Shown: positions 25,716 through 35,700 of the stretch, one piece after another
Layout: each line of letters opens with the position of its first letter
How positions within the stretch are numbered: position 1 is the stretch's first letter
Assembly: GCF_027105055.1 (NCBI RefSeq)
Contig: NZ_CP114264.1
Coordinates: 1,426,001-1,490,000, forward strand
Direction: 5' to 3'
DNA: 64,000 nucleotides
Source: Acinetobacter sp. TR3
Lineage (GTDB): Bacteria; Pseudomonadota; Gammaproteobacteria; Pseudomonadales; Moraxellaceae
Translations under genes and position numbers: made by a program
Notes under the pieces: model-generated
Told to the model about the DNA's origin: nothing
The model's input: only the letters and a program-made list of their open reading frames with translations
Databases searched by the model: none

Positions 25716-28700
25716 TTAGTCTTCAGATAAAGTCATTAAACTCGCATTACCACCGGCAGCAGCAGTATTTACGCTAATAGCGCGTTCAATGACTAGACGT
25801 TCTAAAGGAACCTGCTCATCTTTCTTGAGATGAGTAATGCCCACGATTGCTCCAGAACGGTTCGCAATTTTAGTTTGTAGTTCAGTCAATTGGTCAACGG
25901 AACCATGATGTAAAACAGCATCAAAAGCATCTTTTTCAATGTTTGATATTACTGTGATTGCAGATAAAACATCTTTTGGTAAAGATTTCTGATGTTTGGC
26001 GAAGAAAGCATTATCTTTAGTTACAGCAGCAGTACTGCTTACTGCGAAAATTGCAAGTAACTGTTGTAATTGGCTCGCTTCGTTATCTGCGATAGAAAGC
26101 ACACAATGACGAGGCAAGATAATATATTGATTGCTTTCACCTGTTGGACCTTGCAACTCGTAGAACTTACCAACACCAAATGCTGGAATTGTCGGAACTG
26201 CGTGAGGCATATTTTGTTTAGCCCAAGTCAACAAGTTCTGGTAAGCAACATTTGATACAGCATCAAACTGAGAGATTTCAGCTTTAACCGCAAAAGGTGT
26301 TGCTAAAACTTTCTCTGAACAATGTTCCATTAAGCGGTACATATACAGTGGACCACCAGCTTTAGGACCAGTACCAGATAGGCCTTCGCCACCAAATGGT
26401 TGTACGCCTACAACAGCACCGACGATGTTGCGGTTGATATATAAGTTACCCACCTCAGCACGTTGGATCACTGTATTAATGGTTTCATCGATACGGGTGT
26501 GTAAACCCATCGTTAAGCCATAGCCTTTAGCATTGATACGGTCGATCAACTGCTCAAGCTCACCATACTTATAAGTGATGATGTGCAAGACAGGACCAAA
26601 TACTTCACGCTCTAAATCATCAAGATTTGGTAATTCAATCGCTGTAGGTGGAACAAATGTACCTTGTGCAAGTGCTTGTTGACTTACTGCATCGTTAAAC
26701 ATCAACTGATGAACAGGGTAGCCCTTAGATTTCATCTTTTGAATATGCGTATCAATGGTTCCTTTAGCTTCAGTATCGATTACAGGGCCAATGTCAGTTT
26801 TTAAGATTGCAGGGTTGCCTACGATCAACTGTTGCATTGCACCTTTTAACATTTTGATGACTGTTGCAGCGCTATCTTCTTGCACACATAAGATACGAAG
26901 TGCAGAACAACGTTGACCCGCACTGTCAAATGCAGAACTGACGACATCGAGAACAACTTGTTCAGTAAGTGCAGAAGAATCGACGATCATCGCATTTTGA
27001 CCACCCGTTTCCGCGATGAGCGGAATTGGTTGACCATTTGGAGATAAACGTTTTGCCACTGTTTTTTGCAAGATTTTTGCAACTTCAGTTGAACCCGTAA
27101 ACATAATGCCTTGAATGCGATCATCTTGGCTAAGTTGAGCACCAACAGTTTCACCACGACCCGGAAGAAGTTGAACAACGCCGTGTGGAACACCAGCTTC
27201 CCAAAGCATTTGAACGGCTTGCGCTGCAATGAGCGGTGTTTGTTCTGCTGGTTTGGCAATTACACAGTTACCACTGACCAATGCAGCAGCAATTTGACCA
27301 GAGAAAATCGCAAGAGGAAAGTTCCATGGGCTAATACATAAGACTGTACCCAATGGTTTTACTTGCGCATTTGCAGGCAAGTTTTCGATTTGTGTCGCGT
27401 AGTAACGCAAGAAATCAACGGCTTCACGAACTTCTGCAATGGCATTAGCATAAGTTTTACCACTTTCACGGCAAAGTAATACCATTAATTCTTGGATGCG
27501 AGCTTCCATCAAATCTGCAGCACGTTTTAAGCAAGCTGCACGTTCAACTTTATCTGTTGCAGCCCAGCTTTGTTCAGCTTGTACAGCTGCTTCTAATGCC
27601 AGTTGTACATCCGCGCTAGTCGCTTCATTCACATGACCGACAATTTCACTATTTTGTGCAGGGTTTGTAATTGCAATCGCATTACTTTGATCGTGAACTG
27701 TTGATTCAAAACCAAGTAAAGGTGCACTTTTCCAAATATGGCTACGGAGTTTTTGTGCTGTTGTATCTAATGCAGCTAAAGGCTGATCGTTATTTAAATC
27801 AAAACCACTTGAGTTCGGACGTAATGGGTAAAGATCATGCGGAAGTGGAATCGCAGGATGCTTTAAGCCAATCTGACCTTCATCTCTCGCAGCAGTTTGA
27901 ATATCTTTGATTGGAGACTGAATCAAGTCTTCAACTTTCAAGGTCTTATCAGCAATACGGTTTACGAATGAGGTATTTGCACCATTTTCAAGTAAACGAC
28001 GAACTAAGTAAGCCAATAAAGTTTCATGGTTACCCACAGGCGCATATACGCGACACGGTACACCAAGTTTATTGTCTGCTTTTGAACCTACAACTTGCTC
28101 ATACAAAGGTTCGCCCATACCGTGTAAGCATTGGAACTCGTATTGACCTGGATAATATTTGCTTGGGTCTGCAAGTGTATAAATCGTTGCAAGTGATTGT
28201 GCATTGTGCGTTGCAAATTGCGGGTACACTTGATCTGGTGCAGCAAGGAGCTTCTTCGCACAAGCAATGTATGACAAATCCGTGTGTACTTTACGGGTAA
28301 ATACAGGGTAGTCAGTCATGCCGTCAATTTGTGCTTTCTTGATTTCGCTATCCCAATATGCACCTTTCACCAAACGGATCATGAGGCGTTTGTTACTGCG
28401 TTTTGCAAGATCAACGATATAATCAACTACGTAGAAGCAACGTTTTTGATAAGCCTGAATAACGAAACCAATGCCTTTCCAATTCGCAAGTTTTGGTTCG
28501 AAACATAAACGCTCAAGTAGTTCGAGTGAAATTTCTAAACGTTCAGATTCTTCAGCATCGATGTTTAAGCCGATGTCATATTGTTTTGCTAAGCATGCAA
28601 GTTCGAAAACTTTGTTGTAAAGCTCATGATGTACACGATCAATTTGCGCACGTTGGTAACGTGGGTGCAAAGCAGAGAGCTTAATCGAGATACCAGGGCC

Positions 28701-29477
28701 TTCATAAACACCACGCCCATTTGATGCTTTACCAATGGCATGAATCGCTTGAGTGTAATCGTTATAATAACGCTCAGCATCATGATCGGTTAGCGCAGCT
28801 TCACCCAACATATCGTATGAATAGCGGAAACCTTTGTGTTCAAATGGTTTTGCATGCTCAAGTGCTTCTTCGATAGTTTCACCCGTAACGAATTGCTCAC
28901 CCATCATACGCATCGCGACATCAACCGCTTTACGAATGATGCCACGTCCACTGCGAGCGAGAAGACCTGTTAAAATACTTGATAAACTGGTTTGTTTAGG
29001 TGTTTCCATTAACTTGCCAGTAAGCATTAAACCCCAAGCAGCTGCATTTACGAACATTAGGTTACTTTGACCTAAATGCTCTTTCCAGTTGCCTTGGTTG
29101 ATCTTGTCACGAATTAATAAATCACGTGTTGCTGTATCTGGAATACGAAGTAATGCTTCTGCCAAACACATCAATGCCACACCTTCTTGTGAAGAAAGTG
29201 AGAACTCTTGAAGTAAACCTTGAACAATACCTGCTTTTCCAGCCGAGCTTTTACGTTCACGTAAATTATGTGCAAGACTGAATGCTAATTCATAAATTTT
29301 TTGATCAAGATCAGGAGAAATATCTGCTGCTTCTGCAAGTTGTTTAACCGCTTCAGGCTCAGCACGTCGCCAAGCTGTATTAATGCGTTGCTCAAACTCA
29401 CTTTTTTCTTTAAATTCGGTGATATAACCGTCTGTGTGAGCTGTGTCCATTTGTGCGGGAGTATCCAATGTATTCAT
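25716..29477 (-). CDS. putA: Bifunctional proline dehydrogenase / L-glutamate semialdehyde dehydrogenase PutA
   Basis: 1253 residues. The FAD-dependent proline dehydrogenase domain (about 90-480) shows SIKLSALHPRYQ, LNIDAEESER, RLVKGAYWDSEIK, FATHNAQS and YAPVGNHETLLAYLVRR. The aldehyde dehydrogenase domain (about 580-1060) shows SPWNFPLAIF, the Glu of LIAETGGQNA and the Cys of GQRCSALRI. It converts proline to glutamate at the inner face of the membrane. The N-terminal ribbon-helix-helix DNA-binding domain of E. coli PutA is absent, so control probably falls to the divergent Lrp-type gene. The ATG at 29477 is preferred over an in-frame TTG at 29495. Confidence 0.97.
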   Translation of the reverse strand: MNTLDTPAQMDTAHTDGYITEFKEKSEFEQRINTAWRRAEPEAVKQLAEAADISPDLDQKIYELAFSLAHNLRERKSSAGKAGIVQGLLQEFSLSSQEGVALMCLAEALLRIPDTATRDLLIRDKINQGNWKEHLGQSNLMFVNAAAWGLMLTGKLMETPKQTSLSSILTGLLARSGRGIIRKAVDVAMRMMGEQFVTGETIEEALEHAKPFEHKGFRYSYDMLGEAALTDHDAERYYNDYTQAIHAIGKASNGRGVYEGPGISIKLSALHPRYQRAQIDRVHHELYNKVFELACLAKQYDIGLNIDAEESERLEISLELLERLCFEPKLANWKGIGFVIQAYQKRCFYVVDYIVDLAKRSNKRLMIRLVKGAYWDSEIKKAQIDGMTDYPVFTRKVHTDLSYIACAKKLLAAPDQVYPQFATHNAQSLATIYTLADPSKYYPGQYEFQCLHGMGEPLYEQVVGSKADNKLGVPCRVYAPVGNHETLLAYLVRRLLENGANTSFVNRIADKTLKVEDLIQSPIKDIQTAARDEGQIGLKHPAIPLPHDLYPLRPNSSGFDLNNDQPLAALDTTAQKLRSHIWKSAPLLGFESTVHDQSNAIAITNPAQNSEIVGHVNEATSADVQLALEAAVQAEQSWAATDKVERAACLKRAADLMEARIQELMVLLCRESGKTYANAIAEVREAVDFLRYYATQIENLPANAQVKPLGTVLCISPWNFPLAIFSGQIAAALVSGNCVIAKPAEQTPLIAAQAVQMLWEAGVPHGVVQLLPGRGETVGAQLSQDDRIQGIMFTGSTEVAKILQKTVAKRLSPNGQPIPLIAETGGQNAMIVDSSALTEQVVLDVVSSAFDSAGQRCSALRILCVQEDSAATVIKMLKGAMQQLIVGNPAILKTDIGPVIDTEAKGTIDTHIQKMKSKGYPVHQLMFNDAVSQQALAQGTFVPPTAIELPNLDDLEREVFGPVLHIITYKYGELEQLIDRINAKGYGLTMGLHTRIDETINTVIQRAEVGNLYINRNIVGAVVGVQPFGGEGLSGTGPKAGGPLYMYRLMEHCSEKVLATPFAVKAEISQFDAVSNVAYQNLLTWAKQNMPHAVPTIPAFGVGKFYELQGPTGESNQYIILPRHCVLSIADNEASQLQQLLAIFAVSSTAAVTKDNAFFAKHQKSLPKDVLSAITVISNIEKDAFDAVLHHGSVDQLTELQTKIANRSGAIVGITHLKKDEQVPLERLVIERAISVNTAAAGGNASLMTLSED

Positions 29478-29597
29478 ACTAAATTCCAATAACAATCTCT
29501 AGAACTCATTGAGTAGAGAGGTTTAGATAATTTATGATTACAGAATAAAACCCGAGTAACTCACTATAATTTACCTATTTTTTAGAGGAAAATTCAG

Positions 29598-30089
29598 TTG
29601 AATGGCCCTATTTATACATTAGATCGTACCGATCTAAAAATTCTTGATATTCTTCAAACAGATGGAAGAATTTCCAATAGTAAATTGGCAGAATTAGTGA
29701 ACCTTTCACCGACTGCTGTCATGGCCCGTGTCCAAAAGTTGACGAAGGATGAATTTATCTTGGGATATGAGGCAAAACTCAATCCGAATAAGTTAAATGC
29801 CAGTTTTCTTGTGTTTGTTGAGGTGCTTTTAGATAAAACGACCCCAAATGTGCTCGAGGATTTTATTGATGCAGTGACACAATATCCAGAGATCGTCGAG
29901 TGCCATATGGTGAGTGGTGGCTTTGACTTTTTGATCAAATTGCGTAGCGCAGGGATGGAGGAGTTTCGTCGTATTGCGGGGCAAATTTTATGGCAACTTC
30001 CTGGAGTGAAAGAAACGCGTAGTTATCCTGTGATGCAAGTTGTGAAAGACAGCTCTAAAATAAAAATTAAATCAAGAACCAAATTTTAA
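29598..30089 (+). CDS. putR: Lrp/AsnC family regulator, likely PutR
   Basis: 163 residues. An N-terminal winged helix (LDRTDLKILDILQTDGRISNSKLAELVNLSPTAV) is followed by the Lrp ligand-sensing domain (FLVFVEVLLDK, then ECHMVSGGFDFLIKLR). The start is TTG at 29598, since no ATG precedes the helix-turn-helix; AGAGGA lies 9 bases upstream. It diverges from putA across 120 bp, the arrangement of PutR, which activates putA in the presence of proline in other bacteria. Confidence 0.92.
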   Translation: MNGPIYTLDRTDLKILDILQTDGRISNSKLAELVNLSPTAVMARVQKLTKDEFILGYEAKLNPNKLNASFLVFVEVLLDKTTPNVLEDFIDAVTQYPEIVECHMVSGGFDFLIKLRSAGMEEFRRIAGQILWQLPGVKETRSYPVMQVVKDSSKIKIKSRTKF

Positions 30090-30110
30090 TAAAAGATCAA
30101 ATAAAACAAA

Positions 30111-30126
30111 GGGGCTCGAAAGCCCC
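30111..30126. terminator. Short terminator-like hairpin between putR and putP
   Basis: GGGGCT CGAA AGCCCC, with AT-rich sequence on both sides, between converging genes. Confidence 0.6.
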
Positions 30127-30146
30127 CTAAATTTTACTCAGAAATC

Positions 30147-31643
30147 TTATTTCATTTCTCTCGTATAGATTTCATCTGCTTGTTCAAAACGACCAGTCAC
30201 AGTTGCGTTAGGTGCTTTACCAAGTAAACTCACCACAACAATACTGATCAAGGCAAAAATGAAACCAGGAATAATTTCATAAATACCAGTACTAGCAAAT
30301 AAATTTTTCCAAACAATCACTGTAACTGCACCGATCACCATACCCGCTAAAGCGCCGTTTAGCGTCATACGTTTCCAGAACAATGACATGATAATCAATG
30401 GACCGAAAGCAGCACCGAAGCCAGCCCAAGCATAAGAAACTAAGCCAAGTACTTTACTATCGGGGTTTTGAGCTAAAGCAAGCGCTAACATTGCAACAGC
30501 GAGTACCATTCCTCGACCAATCCAAACTAACTCTTTTTGAGTTGCATTTTTACGGATCAAACCTTTGTATAGATCTTCAGTTAATGCGCTTGAACATACC
30601 AATAACTGACAACTTAAGGTACTCATGACTGCTGATAAAATTGCAGCAAGGATCACACCAACAACCCAAGGGTTGAATAAAATTTTAGTGAGTTCCATGA
30701 ATACTGTTTCAGGGTTAGCTGTCACAACCGCTGCAAATTCAGGATGTTGATGGAAATACGCAATCCCGATAAAACCAGAACCAACTGCACCTGCCAAGCA
30801 TAAAATCATCCATGTCATACCGATACGACGAGCAGCAGGGATTGACTTAACAGAATCGGCAGCCATAAAACGAACTAGAATATGAGGCTGACCAAAATAA
30901 CCCAAACCCCAAGCAGCTGCTGAAAGAATACCAACGATACTTAAATTTGAAACAAAATCATAAGCGTGTGGGCGCGCACTCTCAACAATTGCAGTAAATT
31001 CTTCGACACCTACACCTAAAGACATGTATGTGACGATAGGTAAAAGCAATAACGCAAAAATCATCAAACCAGCTTGGAATGTATCAGTCCAACTGATTGC
31101 CAAGAAGCCACCGATACAAACATATCCGATTGTTGCAAATGCACCAAGCCATAAAGCGGTTTGGTAAGGTAAGTGGAATAATGTTTCAAATAGACGTGCA
31201 CCAGCTACCATGCCAGAAGCACAATAAATCGCGAAAAAGATGAGAATAATCAGTGCGGAAGTTACACGTAAGATCTTTTTCTGGTCATCAAAACGACCAG
31301 TGAAATAATCTGGTAACGTAAGCGCATTATTCTGAACCTCAGTATGAACGCGTAAACGTCCAGCCACAAGATACCAGTTGAGCCATGCACCAATGATTAA
31401 GCCAATTGCAATCCATGCTTCAGATAAGCCTGTCAAATAGATTGCCCCAGGTAAACCCATGAGTAGCCAGCCACTCATATCGGATGCACCCGCAGATAAA
31501 GCGGTAACGAAACTACCTAGGCTTCGTCCTCCAAGGATATAATCATCAAGGTTTTTGGTAGAAAAATAGGCGTATAAACCGATACCAAGCATGGCGATAA
31601 TATACACCACGAACACAACAACAGTGGGATTCGAAAAATTCAT
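30147..31643 (-). CDS. putP: Sodium/proline symporter PutP
   Basis: 498 residues with about thirteen hydrophobic helices of the sodium:solute symporter family. Conserved segments include LSAGASDMSGWLLMGLPGAIY (sodium and proline site region), FFAIYCASGMVAGARLFE, and ILSAVMSTLSCQLLVCSSALTEDLYK. It imports proline for PutA. Starts at ATG 31643; a single gene near putA and putR. Confidence 0.96.
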   Translation of the reverse strand: MNFSNPTVVVFVVYIIAMLGIGLYAYFSTKNLDDYILGGRSLGSFVTALSAGASDMSGWLLMGLPGAIYLTGLSEAWIAIGLIIGAWLNWYLVAGRLRVHTEVQNNALTLPDYFTGRFDDQKKILRVTSALIILIFFAIYCASGMVAGARLFETLFHLPYQTALWLGAFATIGYVCIGGFLAISWTDTFQAGLMIFALLLLPIVTYMSLGVGVEEFTAIVESARPHAYDFVSNLSIVGILSAAAWGLGYFGQPHILVRFMAADSVKSIPAARRIGMTWMILCLAGAVGSGFIGIAYFHQHPEFAAVVTANPETVFMELTKILFNPWVVGVILAAILSAVMSTLSCQLLVCSSALTEDLYKGLIRKNATQKELVWIGRGMVLAVAMLALALAQNPDSKVLGLVSYAWAGFGAAFGPLIIMSLFWKRMTLNGALAGMVIGAVTVIVWKNLFASTGIYEIIPGFIFALISIVVVSLLGKAPNATVTGRFEQADEIYTREMK

Positions 31644-32125
31644 AATGGATGCCTGTCCTTACTTATCCATAACTGTGCAATCCCATCTGAATAGACAAAA
31701 ATGATTCACTATTCTAACAAGACTGATAAGGCCACAGATTCAAGCACGAATGATTTTTAAAATACTGTTTGTTTTTGTATTTTATTTGTATATTTTGTGT
31801 AATTTAAATTAAGTGTATGAATCTTAATTTTTTAAATCTAAAAAAGCTCACTTTTTTTTAAATAAAAGAAAGATATTTGTGGCTTAAAAATAGGCTATAT
31901 GTTTCAAATTATTACCAAAGCAAAAAATTGATAGAAATAACAGGCATTTTTGAACATAAAAATAGAGTGAAATGACAACACATGTTGTTACAAAAGCAAC
32001 AATGCAGAGAAGTTACATTATAAAAAGCTCGTAATGTTAAGCAATTCTGCTAATGAAAATTTATTTGAAATCTTCCATATTATTTCTTTGCACCATTAGG
32101 GTGCATTGTCTGAGAGAAATGGAAA
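31644..32125. other. Divergent intergenic region putP / aspA
   Basis: 482 bp, very AT-rich, without a plausible gene. It holds the promoters of putP and aspA. A small inverted repeat ACAAC / GTTGT lies near 31977-31990. No confident promoter boxes are assigned. Confidence 0.5.
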
Positions 32126-33568
32126 GTGGACACGGTTCAAGCAGCAACCATAAGAATAGAGCATGATTTACTTGGCGCAAAAGAAGTGCCAATGGATTGT
32201 TATTACGGAATTCATACTTTACGCGCTATTGAAAATTTCAAAATTTCTTCGCAAAAAGTTGGACAAAATAGTCACTTCATTCGTGCGTTAGCACAAGTGA
32301 AGAAAGCATCTGCTCAAGCGAATCTAAGTTTTAATAAATTAACAGAAACTCAAAGCTTGGCGATTCAACGCGCTTGTGATGCTTTAATTCATGAAACTGA
32401 AAAATGGCAAGGCTCGTTTCCAATTGATGTTTATCAAGGTGGCGCGGGTACATCTATTAATATGAATACCAATGAAGTGATTGCCAATATTGCACTTGAA
32501 TCATTAGGTCATCAAAAAGGTCAATATGATGTGATTCACCCAAATGATCATGTCAATAAATCACAATCAACGAATGATGTGTATCCTACCGCGATTCGTT
32601 TATCGACTTATTGTTCTCTAGATGCGTTATTCACACAAATGGATAAATTGATTACTTCATTTGAGAATAAAGCAATCGAGTTTCGCTATATTTTAAAAAT
32701 GGGGCGTACTCAACTTCAAGATGCAGTGCCGATGACACTTGGGCAAGAATTTCATGCATTTGCAACTTTATTAAAAGAAGATGTTCGTCTGATTAAACGT
32801 ACACGCGAGTTGCTGCTTGAAGTCAATTTAGGTGCAACTGCAATTGGTACTGGTGTAAACACACCTAAAGGCTATGCTGTAAAAGTAGTTTCGTGTTTGA
32901 AACAAATTACAGGTTTAAATTTAGTTGGCGCTGAAGACTATGTTGAAGCAACAAGTGATTGTGGTGTATTCATTATTTTATCAAGTGCCTTAAAACGTCT
33001 TGCATGTAAACTTTCAAAAATTAGTAATGACTTGCGTTTGTTGAGTTCAGGACCGCGGACGGGTTTTGGTGAAATTCAATTACCTGAATTACAAGCTGGC
33101 TCATCAATTATGCCTGCAAAAGTAAATCCAGTTATTCCAGAAGTTGTAAATCAGATTGCATTTAAGGTGATTGGTAACGATCTTACGATTACCTTTGCAG
33201 CAGAAGCAGGACAGTTACAGTTAAATGTCATGGAGCCTGTGATTGCAATTTCACTCAATGAATCAATTGAGCTATTAACCCATGCGATTCAAAGTTTGGA
33301 TGAAAAATGTGTACGTGGAATCAAAGCACATGAACAAGCTTGCCATGATGCAGTGATGCGTAGTGTAGGGATTATTACTTTGCTCGATCCTTTATTAGGT
33401 CATGCTTTGTGCGATGAAATTGGTAAGCAATGTATTGCTGAAAATAAAACTATTCAAGAAGTGGTTTTAGAGCGTGGTTTACTCACACAGGCGCAACTTG
33501 ATGAAATTTTCTCTTTTGAGAATTTGGTTTCAGAAGTAGATGGTATTCAGGTTGATTATGTTGCTTAA
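32126..33568 (+). CDS. aspA: Aspartate ammonia-lyase
   Basis: 480 residues. Aspartase interconverts aspartate with fumarate plus ammonia, in the fumarase/aspartase superfamily. The signature loop [11 protein letters not shown] is intact, with [17 protein letters not shown] and [11 protein letters not shown] as the other active-site segments; IRIEHDLLG at the start is typical of AspA rather than fumarase C. The start is GTG at 32126; the ATG at 32119 is out of frame. Ends in a strong terminator. Confidence 0.95.
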   Translation: MDTVQAATIRIEHDLLGAKEVPMDCYYGIHTLRAIENFKISSQKVGQNSHFIRALAQVKKASAQANLSFNKLTETQSLAIQRACDALIHETEKWQGSFPIDVYQGGAGTSINMNTNEVIANIALESLGHQKGQYDVIHPNDHVNKSQSTNDVYPTAIRLSTYCSLDALFTQMDKLITSFENKAIEFRYILKMGRTQLQDAVPMTLGQEFHAFATLLKEDVRLIKRTRELLLEVNLGATAIGTGVNTPKGYAVKVVSCLKQITGLNLVGAEDYVEATSDCGVFIILSSALKRLACKLSKISNDLRLLSSGPRTGFGEIQLPELQAGSSIMPAKVNPVIPEVVNQIAFKVIGNDLTITFAAEAGQLQLNVMEPVIAISLNESIELLTHAIQSLDEKCVRGIKAHEQACHDAVMRSVGIITLLDPLLGHALCDEIGKQCIAENKTIQEVVLERGLLTQAQLDEIFSFENLVSEVDGIQVDYVA

Positions 33569-33584
33569 TTAATTAAGCATAAAT

Positions 33585-33613
33585 AAAAAGCCCAGTTCTT
33601 GACTGGGCTTTTT
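33585..33613. terminator. Bidirectional terminator between aspA and gcvH
   Basis: AAAAAGCCCAGT / ACTGGGCTTTTT hairpin between converging genes. Confidence 0.9.
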
Positions 33614-33634
33614 AATGTTTGAATTTATTTAAAA

Positions 33635-34009
33635 TTACAAACCTGATTCATATTCACTATGTGAAAGGAGCTTTTCAACATCAGCCATATTGTCAGGTTT
33701 GATTTTATAGATCCAACCTTTGCCATACGGTTCTTCATTGACAAAATCAGGATCATCTTCAAGCGCTGCATTCACTTCAACGACAGTACCTGAAATAGGG
33801 GCATGGATGTCAGATGCAGTTTTAACAGATTCAACAACACCCGCTTGTTCTGTTGCAGTCACATGACTACCGACTTCTGGTGTTTCAACGTAAACTAAAT
33901 CACCTAACTCCAACTGAGCATGGTCACTGATTCCAGTAACAACTAAATCACCTTCGATTCTTACCCATTCGTGTGTTCGTGCATATTTTAAATCTGCTGG
34001 ATGATTCAT
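33635..34009 (-). CDS. gcvH: Glycine cleavage system H protein
   Basis: 124 residues. A lipoyl carrier with the acceptor Lys64 in [14 protein letters not shown]. It shuttles the methylamine group between the P, T and L proteins. None of the partner genes lies in this window, so it is a stand-alone gene here. It may also serve in lipoate metabolism, where GcvH is a carrier in some bacteria. Confidence 0.96.
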   Translation of the reverse strand: MNHPADLKYARTHEWVRIEGDLVVTGISDHAQLELGDLVYVETPEVGSHVTATEQAGVVESVKTASDIHAPISGTVVEVNAALEDDPDFVNEEPYGKGWIYKIKPDNMADVEKLLSHSEYESGL

Positions 34010-34106
34010 GACAACTCCTTAAACAATCTGTCGTATCATTTTATTTGGCTTTATACAGGTTTTTTAGTTAAAACAAAAGTGTTTATAAATGAAGCACTTT
34101 GCAATA

Positions 34107-35132
34107 TTACAAATAAGGGTCTTTACGCCAGTTACTCGGACTGCGTCCACTCCAGCGCTTAAATGCACGGCTAAAATTCGCTACATCAGAATACCCTAAT
34201 TCATCAGCAATTTGTTCTAAACTATAATCTGTTCTGGAGAGTAAAGATGTTGCATGACGATAACGAACTTCGTCAACTAGGGTGGAGAAGGAAGTTCCTT
34301 CGGCGGCTAATTGACGTTTTAAAGTGCGATCAGACATATGCAAACGATCAGCAACACTTTCAATGCTTAAATAATGTTGTTCCGAATTGGTCAAAATATC
34401 ACGAACACGCATTGCGAGACGACGACGTTCGCCCAAAGCTGATAATTCAGTTTCACATTGATTAATCGCAATTTGGCTCGCAATCGGATCTGCATTAACC
34501 ATTTTCAAACCGAGGTATTTTTTATCAAAGCTTGAAATTAAATGTGGCTGATTAAAGCGCACCTTACTGGTTAGTTTGTCGCGGTATTTATCAAATCCAG
34601 CGGGCTCAGGAAAATCTAAATCAACTTCACCATTTAAATCTTCAATTCCTGTTAAGGCTTTTGCCATGGTCATAATACCAATCGTTAAACCTAAGATAAT
34701 TTCAGTACGTAATGGTTCAACTTCAATATCACATTGCAGTTGTAAGGTGGCTTTAGGGCCAAAGGTAGAGAAATAGAGCTGTAGAAAAGGCAAGCGTAAT
34801 TGAATAAAACGACTTGCAAGTGCAATTGCATCGGTAATGTCATGCGCAGTCATAATGGCATAACCAATAAAACCATGAATAGAAATACGCATTTGCGTAC
34901 CTAGGTGAAATCCTAATGTACTTTCACCTGTTAAACGCAAAGAATGTTTAACTAATTCATTCGCAATAGGTGTAGGAATTCGATAATTTGGGTCAGCTAA
35001 TTGCTCACTGGTTAAATGAAAAGGAGCAAATAAGGTTTCATCGCTATATCCCCAGCGAGAAACAACGTCTAATAGTAATAAGCCATAGACGCCTGGTATA
35101 CCTTGATCTTGACGAGTTGAAGTTGTTTTCAT
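34107..35132 (-). CDS. AraC family transcriptional regulator (OruR/ArgR-like architecture)
   Basis: 341 residues. The N-terminal two thirds match the AraC-type ligand domain called arabinose-binding-like (GFIGYAIMTAHDITDAI, LQLYFSTFGP). The C-terminus has two helix-turn-helices (SIESVADRLHMSDRTLKRQLAAEG, then SLEQIADELGYSDVANFSRAFKRWSGRSPSNWR). Regulators with this layout often control catabolism of fatty acids, amino acids or alcohols. The next gene on the same strand upstream encodes a MaoC hydratase; the target is not evident. Confidence 0.92.
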   Translation of the reverse strand: MKTTSTRQDQGIPGVYGLLLLDVVSRWGYSDETLFAPFHLTSEQLADPNYRIPTPIANELVKHSLRLTGESTLGFHLGTQMRISIHGFIGYAIMTAHDITDAIALASRFIQLRLPFLQLYFSTFGPKATLQLQCDIEVEPLRTEIILGLTIGIMTMAKALTGIEDLNGEVDLDFPEPAGFDKYRDKLTSKVRFNQPHLISSFDKKYLGLKMVNADPIASQIAINQCETELSALGERRRLAMRVRDILTNSEQHYLSIESVADRLHMSDRTLKRQLAAEGTSFSTLVDEVRYRHATSLLSRTDYSLEQIADELGYSDVANFSRAFKRWSGRSPSNWRKDPYL

Positions 35133-35259
35133 GTGCTTTCCGTGGCGCTCATCAATTTTGCCAATATCTTTTAAACATTTAAGTCTGAAACATCTTTACA
35201 CGAAATAAAATAATCAATCATAAAAATTGTTGGACAAAAGAGTCACCCAATCTCCAAAA

Positions 35260-35700
35260 TTAAGCTGCTTTTCTAAAGACCATTATTTTGGTTGTTGATA
35301 TTAATAGCACATCGCCATGTTGGTTCAAAGCTTGAGTAACGTAACTGACAATACCACGATCAGTTTTGGTTTTAGATGGCACAATCGCAGTAATCTCAAT
35401 TTCGACATGAATTTTATCGCCAACACGAGTAGGGCGAGGCCAACGAAGGCTAGATTCAGAACCCAGTAATCCGCCTGCGATTGGAAAGCACTCTGTCCAT
35501 AAACGCATGGTTACTGCTGAAGTATGCCAGCCACTTGCTGCTAAACCTTGAAAAATAGGATGTTGTTCAGCTGCGTGTTCATCTAAATGAAAGGGCTGAG
35601 GGTCGTATAGGCTCGCGAATTGTTTAACTTCTTCAAGTGTCATTTCATAGTCACGGCTGATGAAACGATCTCCAATATTTAAGTCTTCTAGATACAACAT
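35260..35700 (-). CDS. MaoC-like (R)-specific enoyl-CoA hydratase family protein
   Basis: 146 residues in a single hot-dog fold. Typical segments are FASLYDPQPFHLDEHAA (catalytic Asp and His) and LAASGWHTSAVTMRL. It probably hydrates enoyl-CoA or a related thioester. Its ATG overlaps the stop of the ABC exporter gene by one base (TAATG), so they are coupled, though no common function is obvious. Confidence 0.9.
   Translation of the reverse strand: MLYLEDLNIGDRFISRDYEMTLEEVKQFASLYDPQPFHLDEHAAEQHPIFQGLAASGWHTSAVTMRLWTECFPIAGGLLGSESSLRWPRPTRVGDKIHVEIEITAIVPSKTKTDRGIVSYVTQALNQHGDVLLISTTKIMVFRKAA

Noticed and set aside
27911..28300. A 129-codon plus-strand ORF inside putA
   Set aside because: Lies wholly within conserved putA coding sequence on the other strand, without ribosome site or family match; a shadow frame.
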